In this document: piece after piece, positions 7,398 to 14,580 of the stretch
Position numbering within the stretch: position 1 is the stretch's first letter
Layout: the number at the start of each line of letters is the position of its first letter
NCBI GenBank assembly: GCA_036522155.1
Contig: DATDGI010000209.1
Location: forward strand, 1-25,729
DNA length: 25,729 bases
Source: UBA9676 sp036522155
GTDB lineage: Bacteria > Actinomycetota > Actinomycetes > Streptosporangiales > Streptosporangiaceae
Reading direction: 5' to 3'
Position numbers and translations under genes: made by a program
The notes under the pieces: model-generated
What the model saw: the letters and a program-made list of their open reading frames with translations, nothing else
What the model was told of the DNA's origin: nothing
Database searches by the model: none

Positions 7398-8369
7398 ATG
7401 ATTGAAATTATCGTGATCATTGTTGCGCTACTTGCCGTGTTCGCGGTGGTGGCGGTTGCCCGTTCGGTGCGGGTGGTGCAGCAGTTCGAGCAAGGCATCG
7501 TGTTCAGGTTCGGCAAGATCCAGTCGCCGCCGCGGGGCGCGGGCCTGACGATGATCAGGCCGGTAGGCGACCGGATACAGAAGGTCAATATGCAGATCAT
7601 CGCGATGGCGGTGCCGGCCCAGGACGGCATCACCAAAGACAACGTGACCGTGCGGGTGGATGCGGTGGTCTATTTCCGGGTCGTGGACCCCATCAAGGCC
7701 ACGGTGAACGTGCAGAACTACCTGTTCGCGATCTCCCAGCAGGCGCAGACGTCGCTGCGCTCGATCATCGGCCAGTCCGAGATGGACCAGCTGCTCTCCG
7801 AGCGGGACTCGGTCAACCGGGAACTGCGCCGCATCATCGATGAGCCGACCGAGGGCCCGTGGGGCATCCGGGTCGAGCGGGTGGAGATCAAGGATGTCTC
7901 GCTGCCCGAGAGCATGAAGCGGTCCATGTCCCGGCAGGCCGAGGCGGAACGGGAGCGCCGGGCCCGGATCATCACCGCCGACGGTGAGTACCAGGCCTCC
8001 AAGCGGCTGGCCATGGCAGCCAACGTGATGGCCCGCGACCCGGCGGCGCTGCAGCTGCGGCTGCTGCAGACCGTGGTTGAGGTGGCCGGAGAGAAGAACA
8101 GCACGCTGGTCATGCCGGTACCGGTGGAGCTGCTGCGGTTCTTCGACCGGATGGCACCCGCCGGGCCAGCTGCCGGGCTTCCACCGTCGCTCGCGGACGT
8201 CGGCGACGCCGAGGCAGCAAAGGCCGAGGCCGCCATCGAGGACCGTCCGTCCACTGCCGTGCTCGAGGACATACCACCGGTGCAGGCGATCGTTATACCG
8301 CCGGTGCAGGCACCCGACATCAAGGTTCCCGAGATCACCGCGGAGGCGGAGCTAGCTGGACGGCCATAG
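7398..8369 (+). CDS. SPFH/band-7 (slipin-type) membrane protein
   Basis: This 323-residue protein begins with one membrane span (MIEIIVIIVALLAVFAVVAV) followed by the SPFH domain. Recognisable parts are VVQQFEQGIVFRFGK, AQDGITKDNVTVRVDAVVYF, then TSLRSIIGQSEMDQLLSERD, and GIRVERVEIKDVSLPESMKR. Next comes the alanine/glutamate-rich helix AEAERERRARIITADGEYQA typical of slipins. Such proteins form oligomeric scaffolds in membrane microdomains. The C-terminal 75 residues are proline-rich, with a repeated (I/V)PPVQA, and are probably disordered. ATG 7398 is chosen because AAAGGGG lies 9 nt upstream; the in-frame TTG at 7392 is too close to it. No NfeD partner gene is adjacent, which is usual for slipins paired with other genes. 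Confidence 0.92.
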   Translation: MIEIIVIIVALLAVFAVVAVARSVRVVQQFEQGIVFRFGKIQSPPRGAGLTMIRPVGDRIQKVNMQIIAMAVPAQDGITKDNVTVRVDAVVYFRVVDPIKATVNVQNYLFAISQQAQTSLRSIIGQSEMDQLLSERDSVNRELRRIIDEPTEGPWGIRVERVEIKDVSLPESMKRSMSRQAEAERERRARIITADGEYQASKRLAMAANVMARDPAALQLRLLQTVVEVAGEKNSTLVMPVPVELLRFFDRMAPAGPAAGLPPSLADVGDAEAAKAEAAIEDRPSTAVLEDIPPVQAIVIPPVQAPDIKVPEITAEAELAGRP

Positions 8370-8527
8370 GCGGCGGCCTCGCCTGTGGCCCGGCCAAGCC
8401 GCGTCTTCCGGGTCACTGGGTGCGCAGGCCCCTGGCCTGCAACAGGCTGAGCTGCGGACCGGCACTGGTTTCCATCAGGCGATGGAGGACGTGACAATCT
8501 CGAGGTTCGCCTGGGCAGGTCTTCGGC

Positions 8528-8890
8528 TCAGTGACCTCGGCTCGCAGTCTCAGCCGTGGGTGCCGCCGTGGTGGCCTCGGGCTGGTTTCCTCCGGTCGAC
8601 GGCTGCTGCTCTGCGCTGGCGCCCACGAGGAGGGCGAGGACTTCTCCGATGGCGAGTTGCTGGCTGGTGGGTTCGGGCAGCGGCATGTGGGTCTGGATCT
8701 GGTAGCGGTTGCGGCGGCCGTCTTTCTGCTTGACGGTGTAGCCGGCCGTGGTCAGGTCAGCGACAATGCCGTACGCGGTACGCTCGGTGATGCCCACCCT
8801 GGCCGCGATGTCGCGCAGCCGCACGCCCGGGTCATGTGCGATGCACAGCAGAACCCGGCCGTGATTGGTCAAGAAGCTCCAGCCCTCCAT
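8528..8890 (-). CDS. winged-helix transcriptional regulator
   Basis: The 120-residue protein has a compact winged helix in residues 1-75. WSFLTNHGRVLLCIAHDPG is helix 1, RLRDIAARVG helix 2, ITERTAYGIVADLTTAGY the recognition helix, and TVKQKDGRRNRYQI the wing. MPLPEPTSQQLAIGEVLALL follows as a probable dimerisation helix, and the last 35 residues are low-complexity. The fold is that of small MarR/ArsR-like regulators; the ligand is unknown. ATG 8890 lacks a ribosome binding site but lies 6 nt after TAGTCT, so the mRNA is probably leaderless. The conserved motif copy C lies 18 nt upstream, which suggests autoregulation. A truncated relative is at 6321-6488. Confidence 0.85.
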   Translation of the reverse strand: MEGWSFLTNHGRVLLCIAHDPGVRLRDIAARVGITERTAYGIVADLTTAGYTVKQKDGRRNRYQIQTHMPLPEPTSQQLAIGEVLALLVGASAEQQPSTGGNQPEATTAAPTAETASRGH

Positions 8891-8896
8891 AGCGCA

Positions 8897-8902
8897 AGAC
8901 TA
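8897..8902 (-). promoter_or_regulatory. -10 element of the winged-helix gene (leaderless)
   Basis: TAGTCT on the minus strand ends 6 nt before the ATG. A TAGCAA hexamer 18 nt upstream (8921-8926), inside the conserved motif, would be the -35 region. Confidence 0.45.
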
Positions 8903-8907
8903 TCACA

Positions 8908-8931
8908 TTCTAGAAACAGGTTGCTAGTTTC
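8908..8931 (+). promoter_or_regulatory. 24-bp two-box motif, copy C
   Basis: The left box is TTCTAGAAA and the right box TTGCTAGTTTC, separated by CAGG. The two CTAG cores start 14 bp apart. It covers the region between the presumed -35 and -10 of the winged-helix gene on the minus strand. No plus-strand gene starts nearby. Confidence 0.65.
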
Positions 8932-9037
8932 TTATTACTTGTGTAGCGCCGTCGCGCGGAGTACTCGCGCCCTGACACCGGCTGGTCGCGCCCGCCTCTT
9001 CCTGCTGTCCTTGCTGGACTAGCCCGGTGGCTGATGA

Positions 9038-9412
9038 CTATTCCCCGGCGAACTCCATCCCCCAGCTGATCACTTCGGAGGGATGCAGCCGGATGATGGG
9101 TCCGGCCGACTCGCCGTCCGGCCCGGTCGCCTCCGCGAGAGCCTCGCCGGTGCCGCGAATCATCACGCACCGGGGCCGCCACGGTGGCAGCACGTCATCG
9201 ATCACCAGGGCGACGTTCGGGTTGTGCTGCACGTTGTGAAACTTCCGGCTACGGCCGAAGTCCCGGCCGCCGATGTCGATCGTGTCCAGCTCGGGGTTGT
9301 AGCGCCAGCCGAGGGGAACGACATGCGGCATCCCGGCTCCGTCGATGGTCGCGAGCCGGCCGAGTTTGCCCTCGGCCAGGTAGGTCAGTTCAGCGTCAGA
9401 GAACGCACTCAT
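9038..9412 (-). CDS. PPOX-class (F420- or FMN-binding) split-barrel oxidoreductase
   Basis: This 124-residue protein is a single pyridoxamine-phosphate-oxidase-like split barrel. Features are the N-terminal FSDAELTYLAEGKLGRLATI, the strand pair GMPHVVPLGWRYN, TIDIGGRDFGRSRKFHNVQH (cofactor phosphate contacts), NPNVALVIDDV, and RGTGEALAE. The C-terminal IIRLHPSEVISWGME is typical of actinobacterial PPOX proteins that use F420 or FMN. The substrate is not predictable. The start ATG at 9410-9412 has GGGTGAG upstream. It stands alone, with 350 nt of near-empty sequence before it. Confidence 0.88.
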   Translation of the reverse strand: MSAFSDAELTYLAEGKLGRLATIDGAGMPHVVPLGWRYNPELDTIDIGGRDFGRSRKFHNVQHNPNVALVIDDVLPPWRPRCVMIRGTGEALAEATGPDGESAGPIIRLHPSEVISWGMEFAGE

Positions 9413-9617
9413 TTCACACTCACCCGCCTATCGTGATCGTGAAGGGTCAGCGGTCCAGACGCTACACGTGCCAGCCCAGGACAGCCGACCTGCGCACGGG
9501 CTGCGCCCGCATAAATCGGTCTTGCAGTCGGCGCCGGCCTGCGCAAACGGCCCAGCCAGACCGTAGCTCTGGACGTGTGAAACGCTGTCGCCTCACCGAT
9601 CTATAGGAGGCAATGGA

Positions 9618-9686
9618 TTGCCGCGACTTAAGGGGCGGCGGCTCTCGGTCGGCCTGATGGCGCTTGTCGCCGTATGCGGCCCGTGA
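9618..9686 (+). pseudogene. orphan signal-peptide stub
   Basis: AGGAGG (9605-9610) lies 7 nt before a TTG start, and the 22-codon frame reads LPRLKGRRLSVGLMALVAVC then GP and stop. A basic N-terminus and a hydrophobic core ending AVC look like the beginning of an exported protein or lipoprotein whose body is gone. The good ribosome binding site is the main support. The rest of 9413-9762 shows nothing else I can name. Confidence 0.3.
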
Positions 9687-9762
9687 TCGAAGGCGGCAGA
9701 CATTCGCTAGCAGACTTATGGGCATCAACCCGTAGCGGTGAGGCTGTTGTGTGCGCCGGTCG

Positions 9763-11373
9763 TTAGCCCGCTTCCAGGGCGGTCCAGAACGCGCAGTTGT
9801 GCGTGTTCGCGAAGTCAGTCTCGGTCTGCGGTGTGGGTGGCGCCAGCGACTGCATCTTCTGGGTGAGGTTGTTGAAGAGCGGCCAGAACGGGGTGCCGAA
9901 TGAGGAGGGGAATCCGCGCTTGGCAAAGTTCGCCCAGTACCCCTTCATGATCGTCGCTAGCTGCTGCTGCTGGACCGAGAGCGTCCCTGGGAAGGCGGCC
10001 GTCGGCAGATCCATCACGTACTGGATCTCGGACGCGTGGGCCGCGCCGTAGGGGAAGCTGACCGGGGGAAGGAAGTTCTCCGGTGCGTTCTCATCGTTGA
10101 ACTCGTAGGCGAAGGTCGGCACGAAGTGCGAGACGGACTGATCGATGGTCAGCGCGGGGCACGCGAAAATGGCGTCGGTGCCGACTGCGCCGAGGGCGAT
10201 GGATGGGCTGGGGAAGGCGCTCAGCGGGTACTTAGCCGCGATGACTACCGCCACCGCCGGGGAGACCCCCAGCGTGGAGGAGATCATGCTCTGGTAGTTC
10301 GATGCCGTGACCGGGTTGCCCGCCAGTTCGCTGAGCGCGACGAACAGCCGCCATTCATCGTGGTTCGTGCCGTTGATGATCGGGACGCGGTTGAAGTTGC
10401 CGGTGGCGAAAGCGGTCTTCAGCGTCTCCGGCAGCACCTCGCTGTTGATGTTCGGCGTGTAGCCGGCCGCGTTCTGATTGGCCAGGATGGCCGAGACGGG
10501 CAGGCTCCGCAGGCAGGCCGCGGTCTGGCTGGCGCATCCCGCCGTGGCCGCGAATGCCTCACCGGCTGCCTCGGCGCCCGAGAGCGATGCCTGCGTGAGG
10601 TTGTAGGGCCCGCTCTCGACGATCGCCCTTTCGAACAATCCCCTGGCCTGCGGCGATGCAACCTGTGACAGGGTGGACAGGCCGCCCGCGGACTCACCGA
10701 AGATGGTGATGTTGTGCCGGTTGCCGCCGAAGCTGGCGATGTTGCGCTGGACCCAGCGCAAGGCGGCCTGCTGGTCCATGAGGCCGTAGTCGCCCGACTG
10801 GCCGTCCGCGTCGGCCAGTGCCGGGTGCGCCAGGAAGCCGAGCGCACCGAGCCGGTAGTTGACGGTGACCACGGTTACGCCGTCTTCCACCAGCGCTGTG
10901 GGGTTGTAGTCATTGCTTTCGCCGGTCACCAGCGCACCACCGTGGATCCACACCATGACGGGGAAATGTGAACCGGCCCGCCGGTGGCTGGGCGTGAAGA
11001 CGTTCAGGAACAGGCAATCCTCCGACATGCTGGCCTGGCCGAAGGGCGTCGGAAGCTGCGGGCAGTGCGGCGCGAACTGGGTCGCGTCGCGCACGCCAGG
11101 CCAGCTGGCGGCCGGTTGTGGCGGCTGCCAGCGCAGCGCGCCGACAGGTGGCGCGGCATACGGGATGCCGAGAAATTCATCGACCGCCCCGTTTGCCAGG
11201 CCACGAACTGCCCCATTGGCGGTGCCCACTAACGGCCCGCTGGCGCTGGCGGCCGCCTGCCCGCCGAGGGTGCTCGCGCTAACAGCGGGCGCGGCCGCGA
11301 CGAGGGCACCGAAGGTGACTCCGGCTACCGCTAGCCGGGTACGCGCCCGCCATCCGGTCCAAGTCTTGAACAT
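9763..11373 (-). CDS. secreted type-B carboxylesterase
   Basis: The 536-residue protein has a signal peptide (WRARTRLAVAG then a hydrophobic core, cleavage after AVSA near residue 34), so it is exported. It is a full-length alpha/beta-hydrolase of the carboxylesterase type-B family. The conserved start is GIPYAAPPVGALRW, the SEDCLFLNVFTP block follows, and the oxyanion hole is WIHGGAL (144-146). The nucleophile Ser228 is in FGESAGG, the acid Glu340 in GTNHDEW, and His446 in GAAHASE, so the triad is complete. It should hydrolyse carboxylic esters outside the cell. ATG 11371-11373 has AAGGGAG 6 nt upstream. The small gene 11386-11622 ends 12 nt before it, probably in one operon. Confidence 0.93.
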   Translation of the reverse strand: MFKTWTGWRARTRLAVAGVTFGALVAAAPAVSASTLGGQAAASASGPLVGTANGAVRGLANGAVDEFLGIPYAAPPVGALRWQPPQPAASWPGVRDATQFAPHCPQLPTPFGQASMSEDCLFLNVFTPSHRRAGSHFPVMVWIHGGALVTGESNDYNPTALVEDGVTVVTVNYRLGALGFLAHPALADADGQSGDYGLMDQQAALRWVQRNIASFGGNRHNITIFGESAGGLSTLSQVASPQARGLFERAIVESGPYNLTQASLSGAEAAGEAFAATAGCASQTAACLRSLPVSAILANQNAAGYTPNINSEVLPETLKTAFATGNFNRVPIINGTNHDEWRLFVALSELAGNPVTASNYQSMISSTLGVSPAVAVVIAAKYPLSAFPSPSIALGAVGTDAIFACPALTIDQSVSHFVPTFAYEFNDENAPENFLPPVSFPYGAAHASEIQYVMDLPTAAFPGTLSVQQQQLATIMKGYWANFAKRGFPSSFGTPFWPLFNNLTQKMQSLAPPTPQTETDFANTHNCAFWTALEAG

Positions 11374-11385
11374 GAAAGTCTCCCT

Positions 11386-11622
11386 TCACGGCTGACACCG
11401 ACTGTCACCCTGGTGACTGGTCCGCTCATGCTCAAGGAGCGCGCGGCGCATCTCGTCCGGGTCGTCGGTGACAACGGCGTACAAGCCTGGCCGTGCACAG
11501 CCCCCGTGGCGTCTGGCGATGATGGAGATGCCGCCCCAGGTCTGCTGCGTAGCGAACTCGTAGCCAGGGAACTCGGCCGCCAGCCCGCTCAGCTCTGCTG
11601 GTAGGCCGGTCACGCGAACCAC
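11386..11622 (-). CDS. 78-residue hypothetical protein upstream of the esterase
   Basis: The protein contains LPAELSGLAAEFPGYEFATQ, QTWGGISIIARR and PGLYAVVTDDPDEMRRALLE. This resembles small actinobacterial proteins with an FPGYxF...W-G--xxAR...VxxDxPxEMRxAL pattern and unknown function. The start is GTG 11620-11622 without a clear ribosome binding site. An in-frame GTG three codons in is also possible. A 23-codon frame at 11610-11681 (GGGAAGAGG upstream of its ATG) overlaps this start by about 12 nt and could couple its translation, or be an N-terminal part lost by a frameshift. It lies directly upstream of the esterase and divergent from the TetR gene. Confidence 0.55.
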   Translation of the reverse strand: MVRVTGLPAELSGLAAEFPGYEFATQQTWGGISIIARRHGGCARPGLYAVVTDDPDEMRRALLEHERTSHQGDSRCQP

Positions 11623-11797
11623 GGGGCGCCCGCAGGAATCATGACGAGCCTCTCGCCCAGCAGGTCCGTCATCGCTGCCATCGCCTCTTCCCGCCGCTGC
11701 GCTTGACGTCTTCCATGCGGCTGAACAGGACGCGTTCCCCGCGCTATGGCAGGTGCTCTCGCGAATGCCTGCGTACCCTAACGGGGATCTTCACCAT

Positions 11798-11815
11798 AAG
11801 TACGAATCAGTACTT
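11798..11815. promoter_or_regulatory. 18-bp palindrome, probable TetR operator
   Basis: AAGTAC (11798-11803), six bases, then GTACTT (11810-11815) form perfect 6-bp arms. It overlaps the expected -35 region of the downstream TetR gene (its TACTGT -10 is at 11831-11836). It also lies in the divergent gap facing the small gene and esterase, so one site could control both sides. Confidence 0.65.
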
Positions 11816-11830
11816 TAGGCCTACGTCAGC

Positions 11831-11836
11831 TACTGT
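11831..11836 (+). promoter_or_regulatory. -10 element of the TetR gene (leaderless)
   Basis: TACTGT is followed after 6 nt by GTG 11843, the spacing expected for a leaderless transcript. Confidence 0.4.
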
Positions 11837-11842
11837 ATGCGC

Positions 11843-12538
11843 GTGACCGACACCGGGCAAGCGGGGACGCTCGCGAGGACGCACGAGGGAAAGCCTGGTC
11901 TTCCCCGCGGCAGGAGCCGCCTGCCGCTGTCGGCCGTGCGCGCGTCGCAGCGGGAACGGCTGCTGCGGTCGGTGATCGCCGCGGTTTCGGAATCGGGCTA
12001 TCTGGCCGTCACTGTTGCCGACATCGTGCGGCGGGCCAGGGTGTCCCGGGCAGCCTTCTATGCCCACTTCGCGGACAAGGAGGACTGCTTCCTGGCCGCG
12101 ACCGCCGAAGGCCGGGATCTCATGATCGCCCAGGTGGTGTCCGCGACGCGTGCGCTGCCTGCCGAGGCCTGCGACGAGGAGATACTCCGGGTCGCGTGCA
12201 GGGCGTACCTCGCGTTTCTCGCCGGCGAGCCGGCGTTCGCAAGGGTCTTCTATATTCACATGCCGACGGCGGGCCCGCGCGCGGTGGACCGGCTCGATGC
12301 CGGTACCGGCCTGTTCGCTGATCTGAACCAGAAATGGCACCAGCGTGCGCGAGAGCATCACCCGGAATGGCCGTCCGTTCCTCCTGAGGCGTATCTCGCC
12401 CTCGCCGGTGCCACGGACGAACTCGTGCGATCCATGGTCCGCGCGGGCTGGACTGGCGCTCTACCCGAGCTAGAAGAAACGCTCGTATCGCTGCATCTGG
12501 CAGTCCTGGCGGCCCGCCCCTGGCCTCCAGGAACCTGA
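11843..12538 (+). CDS. TetR family transcriptional regulator
   Basis: This regulator of about 231 residues has an N-terminal extension of roughly 30 residues and then the TetR DNA-binding domain: RASQRERLLRSVIAAVSESG, YLAVTVADIVRRARVSRAAF and YAHFADKEDCFLAA. The helical ligand-binding half follows (AYLAFLAGEPAFARVFYIHM and later helices), as in TetR_N proteins. GTG 11843 is preferred because TACTGT lies exactly 6 nt before it. ATG 11837 is the alternative and adds two residues. Neither has a ribosome binding site. The palindrome at 11798-11815 should be its operator, giving self-repression and possibly control of the divergent small gene/esterase operon. The inducer is unknown. Confidence 0.9.
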   Translation: MTDTGQAGTLARTHEGKPGLPRGRSRLPLSAVRASQRERLLRSVIAAVSESGYLAVTVADIVRRARVSRAAFYAHFADKEDCFLAATAEGRDLMIAQVVSATRALPAEACDEEILRVACRAYLAFLAGEPAFARVFYIHMPTAGPRAVDRLDAGTGLFADLNQKWHQRAREHHPEWPSVPPEAYLALAGATDELVRSMVRAGWTGALPELEETLVSLHLAVLAARPWPPGT

Positions 12539-12620
12539 TCGGGAACGCCGATCCCATGCCCGCAGCAGGCGGCTTGCTCCGCCTCCGCCTGTCTCGACAC
12601 TGGTGTAGCGGGCAGGAAGA

Positions 12621-12836
12621 ATGCCACTCATGCATTTCGTCGCTCTGGCGCGTCACACGGGCCTGCGCCTGGCGGAAATCGGATTCCTGCTCATCTTGTT
12701 CGCTGGGGTCTGGCTTGCCGCGGCGCAAGTCCCGGCGTTCAGGTTGGCCACCGCCCGGACGATCGTCGCAGGTATCGCGCTCGCGCTCGCGGGTGTACTT
12801 CTCATCATCGCCACGCACTGGGGTCACTTCGGCTAA
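12621..12836 (+). CDS. 71-residue two-span membrane protein
   Basis: The frame contains two hydrophobic stretches, LAEIGFLLILFAGVWLAAAQ and TIVAGIALALAGVLLIIATH, joined by a short polar loop, with short ends. I know no family. AGGAAG precedes the ATG at 12621 by only one base; the ATG at 12630 would have better spacing and would shorten the protein by three residues. It follows the TetR gene by 82 nt on the same strand and may be co-transcribed. Confidence 0.6.
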   Translation: MPLMHFVALARHTGLRLAEIGFLLILFAGVWLAAAQVPAFRLATARTIVAGIALALAGVLLIIATHWGHFG

Positions 12837-12979
12837 CTGCTGGCCGGCCGGTGGATATGGCGCACCAGCTCCCGGCGCCATCGTTTCCGGTCTGCTCCCG
12901 GGCGGTAATGTCGGCCCAGGCCCGCCGTCTGTCTGATACATCACGCCGCCGCGGCGGCCTGACTGCCAGGGGAGAGCCG

Positions 12980-13072
12980 ATGGGCACAAGGTGCTCGCAC
13001 CTCGAAGTGCGCCAGTCCCCGTTCGACGTTCATCGACTGGCGCGTGAAGAAGTGATGGGCGGGGAGTCCTGA
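12980..13072 (+). CDS. 30-residue ORF coupled to the reductase gene
   Basis: GGGGAG lies 5 nt before the ATG. The 30-residue peptide contains HLEVRQSPFDVHRLAREEVM, and its stop overlaps the next start as TGATG at 13070-13074. The ribosome binding site and the overlap suggest it is translated, as a leader or coupling peptide or as the remnant of a longer protein. No family is recognised. The rest of 12837-13071 appears empty. Confidence 0.35.
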   Translation: MGTRCSHLEVRQSPFDVHRLAREEVMGGES

Positions 13073-13635
13073 TGGCCAAGCTGATCTACTCGGCGATCGC
13101 CTCGGCGGACGGCTACACCGAGGACGCCGCAGGCAGCTTCGACTGGGCGGCACCCGGCGAAGAGCTGCACTCCTTCATCAACGACCTGCAGCGGCCGGTC
13201 GGCACCTACCTGTACGGGCGCCGGATGTACCAGACGATGCTCTACTGGGAGACCGCCCACGCGGTGCCCGGCCAGCCGCCTTTCGCCCGGGAGTTCACCG
13301 GCATCTGGCAGGCAGCCGACAAGATCGTGTTCTCAAAGACACTCAAATCAGTGACGGGCGCCAGGACACGGATCGAACCGAACTTCGACCCCGGCATGAT
13401 CCGGCACCTGAAGTCGGCCACCGAGCACGACATGGCCGTGGGGGGTGCGGACCTGGCCGGGCAGGCCATCAAGGCCGGGCTGGTCGACGAGCTGCAGCTG
13501 TTCCTGGTTCCCGTTGTCGTCGGGGGCGGCAAGCGAGCACTCCCCAACGGCGTTCGCTCCGATCTGGAACTGCTGGACACGCAGCGGTTCGCAAACGGTG
13601 CTGTCTACCTCAGATACTGTCCCAAATCAGCGTGA
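13072..13635 (+). CDS. dihydrofolate reductase/RibD C-terminal-like protein
   Basis: This 187-residue protein covers one RibD_C/DHFR-like domain. It begins KLIYSAIASADGYTED with the usual SxDGY turn. GTYLYGRRMYQTMLYW is the NADPH-binding G-R-MYE-like helix, DKIVFSKTL and MAVGGADLAGQAIKAGLVDE form the second nucleotide-binding part, and LFLVPVVVGGGKRALP is the family signature. Members are NADPH-dependent reductases of uncertain substrate, common in actinomycetes. The ATG has GGGGAG about 6 nt upstream and overlaps the stop of the 30-residue ORF. A true folate role is unlikely; it is nearer to the YyaP/RibD group. Confidence 0.9.
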   Translation: MAKLIYSAIASADGYTEDAAGSFDWAAPGEELHSFINDLQRPVGTYLYGRRMYQTMLYWETAHAVPGQPPFAREFTGIWQAADKIVFSKTLKSVTGARTRIEPNFDPGMIRHLKSATEHDMAVGGADLAGQAIKAGLVDELQLFLVPVVVGGGKRALPNGVRSDLELLDTQRFANGAVYLRYCPKSA

Positions 13636-13652
13636 TCACCGCTCAGGGGTAC

Positions 13653-13684
13653 CGGCCCGCCGGTCTTGCCGCCCTGCCGGGCCG
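13653..13684. terminator. inverted repeat between convergent genes
   Basis: CGGCCCG (13653-13659) pairs with CGGGCCG (13678-13684) around an 18-nt loop. It lies between two convergent stops (13635 and 13714) and would serve both as terminator. No T-run is present. Confidence 0.35.
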
Positions 13685-13713
13685 CGTTGGTGACGATCCA
13701 TTTGGTCAGCGCG

Positions 13714-14472
13714 TTAGGTCGTTACTGTGACCACGGCGTAGCGGTCACGGGAAGCGTCGAAGTCGGTGTCGACTTCCCTCAATCCCGCGAGTTCAAGCCG
13801 TGCGCGCAGCTCGCCGATCGTGAAGGGACGGAACGTGATTACATGTTCGTGCGGCTCAATCTGGCCGTCGTTGTCGAAGACGAACAGCAGATGGGCGATG
13901 TGCTCGTCGCCGAGGCGGTCCGGTATCTCCCAGGCATAGAACACCAAGCATCGTCGCCCCCCGCGAGTCACCACCCGGTCGGCTATCTGGACGATCCGGC
14001 GCTCGGCATGAAGCTTCTCCCAGTTACGGGAATCAACCACCACATGTCCCCCGTGACGGGCCATCCGCCGTAGCCCGGTAAGCGCCTGAACCATCGCGTC
14101 GCGACCGGTGGCGTGTACCAGTGCATTCCCGGTACACAGCACCACATCAAATCGTTCACCGGTGGCCGCGGGAAGATCCGACCACCTACTGCGCAACAGC
14201 GGAATCGCCAGCCGCTCTCGCCGGAACCGGGCAGCCGCAACCTCGGCCATCGCGTCGCTTCCATCGGCCGCCCACACGGTGAAACCCCGGCGCGCGAGCA
14301 CCGCCGCATCGATGCCCGTGCCGCAGGCCGCGTCCAGCACCGCGCTTGTGCGGCTGATCCGCTGCAGCAGGCGTGCCGCCGCGGGCTGGTTGATCGCGCC
14401 TCCGTCAGCAAGCGCGTCGTCGTCGAACAGCCAGTCATAGTCGGCGGCGAGGGTCTCATAGGCGTCGGCCAT
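13714..14472 (-). CDS. class I SAM-dependent methyltransferase
   Basis: The protein begins MADAYETLAADYDWLFDDDA and carries SAM motif I VLDAACGTGIDAA. Motif II is the acidic VWAADGSDAM, motif IV is FDVVLCTGNALVHA, and HGGHVVVDSRNW is the post-IV strand. A C-terminal beta-rich part (HVITFRPFTIGELRARLELA) resembles glycine/sarcosine N-methyltransferase-like enzymes; the acceptor substrate is unknown. The frame is open back to 14523 (MMRTDQVFRR...), but the upstream codons have low third-position GC and the family usually starts at MADAYE, so 14472 is used. The exported protein gene ends about 110 nt upstream on the same strand. Confidence 0.85.
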   Translation of the reverse strand: MADAYETLAADYDWLFDDDALADGGAINQPAAARLLQRISRTSAVLDAACGTGIDAAVLARRGFTVWAADGSDAMAEVAAARFRRERLAIPLLRSRWSDLPAATGERFDVVLCTGNALVHATGRDAMVQALTGLRRMARHGGHVVVDSRNWEKLHAERRIVQIADRVVTRGGRRCLVFYAWEIPDRLGDEHIAHLLFVFDNDGQIEPHEHVITFRPFTIGELRARLELAGLREVDTDFDASRDRYAVVTVTT

Positions 14473-14580
14473 GAGACCGAAGTCTGCCAGACAGCGCCGG
14501 AATACCTGATCTGTACGCATCACGAGCGCCGCCGCCAGGCCCGGGACTGGGCCCCACTAGCGGGGAATGGGCGGGTGCGT

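Noticed and set aside
7718..8497. 259-codon minus-strand frame opposite the band-7 gene
   Set aside because: Its serine-rich shadow composition mirrors the alanine- and glutamate-rich sense strand; no start signals.
10036..10668. Plus-strand frame opposite the carboxylesterase
   Set aside because: It is antisense to the active-site region of a clearly real enzyme and shows no domain.
12537..12553. Small inverted repeat GATCGG-N5-CCGATC after the TetR gene
   Set aside because: Only a 6-bp stem with no T-run, and a membrane-protein gene follows on the same strand; too weak to call a terminator.
12120..13079. 319-codon minus-strand frame over the TetR and small membrane genes
   Set aside because: It is an antisense shadow with R/P/G-rich composition and no recognisable domain.
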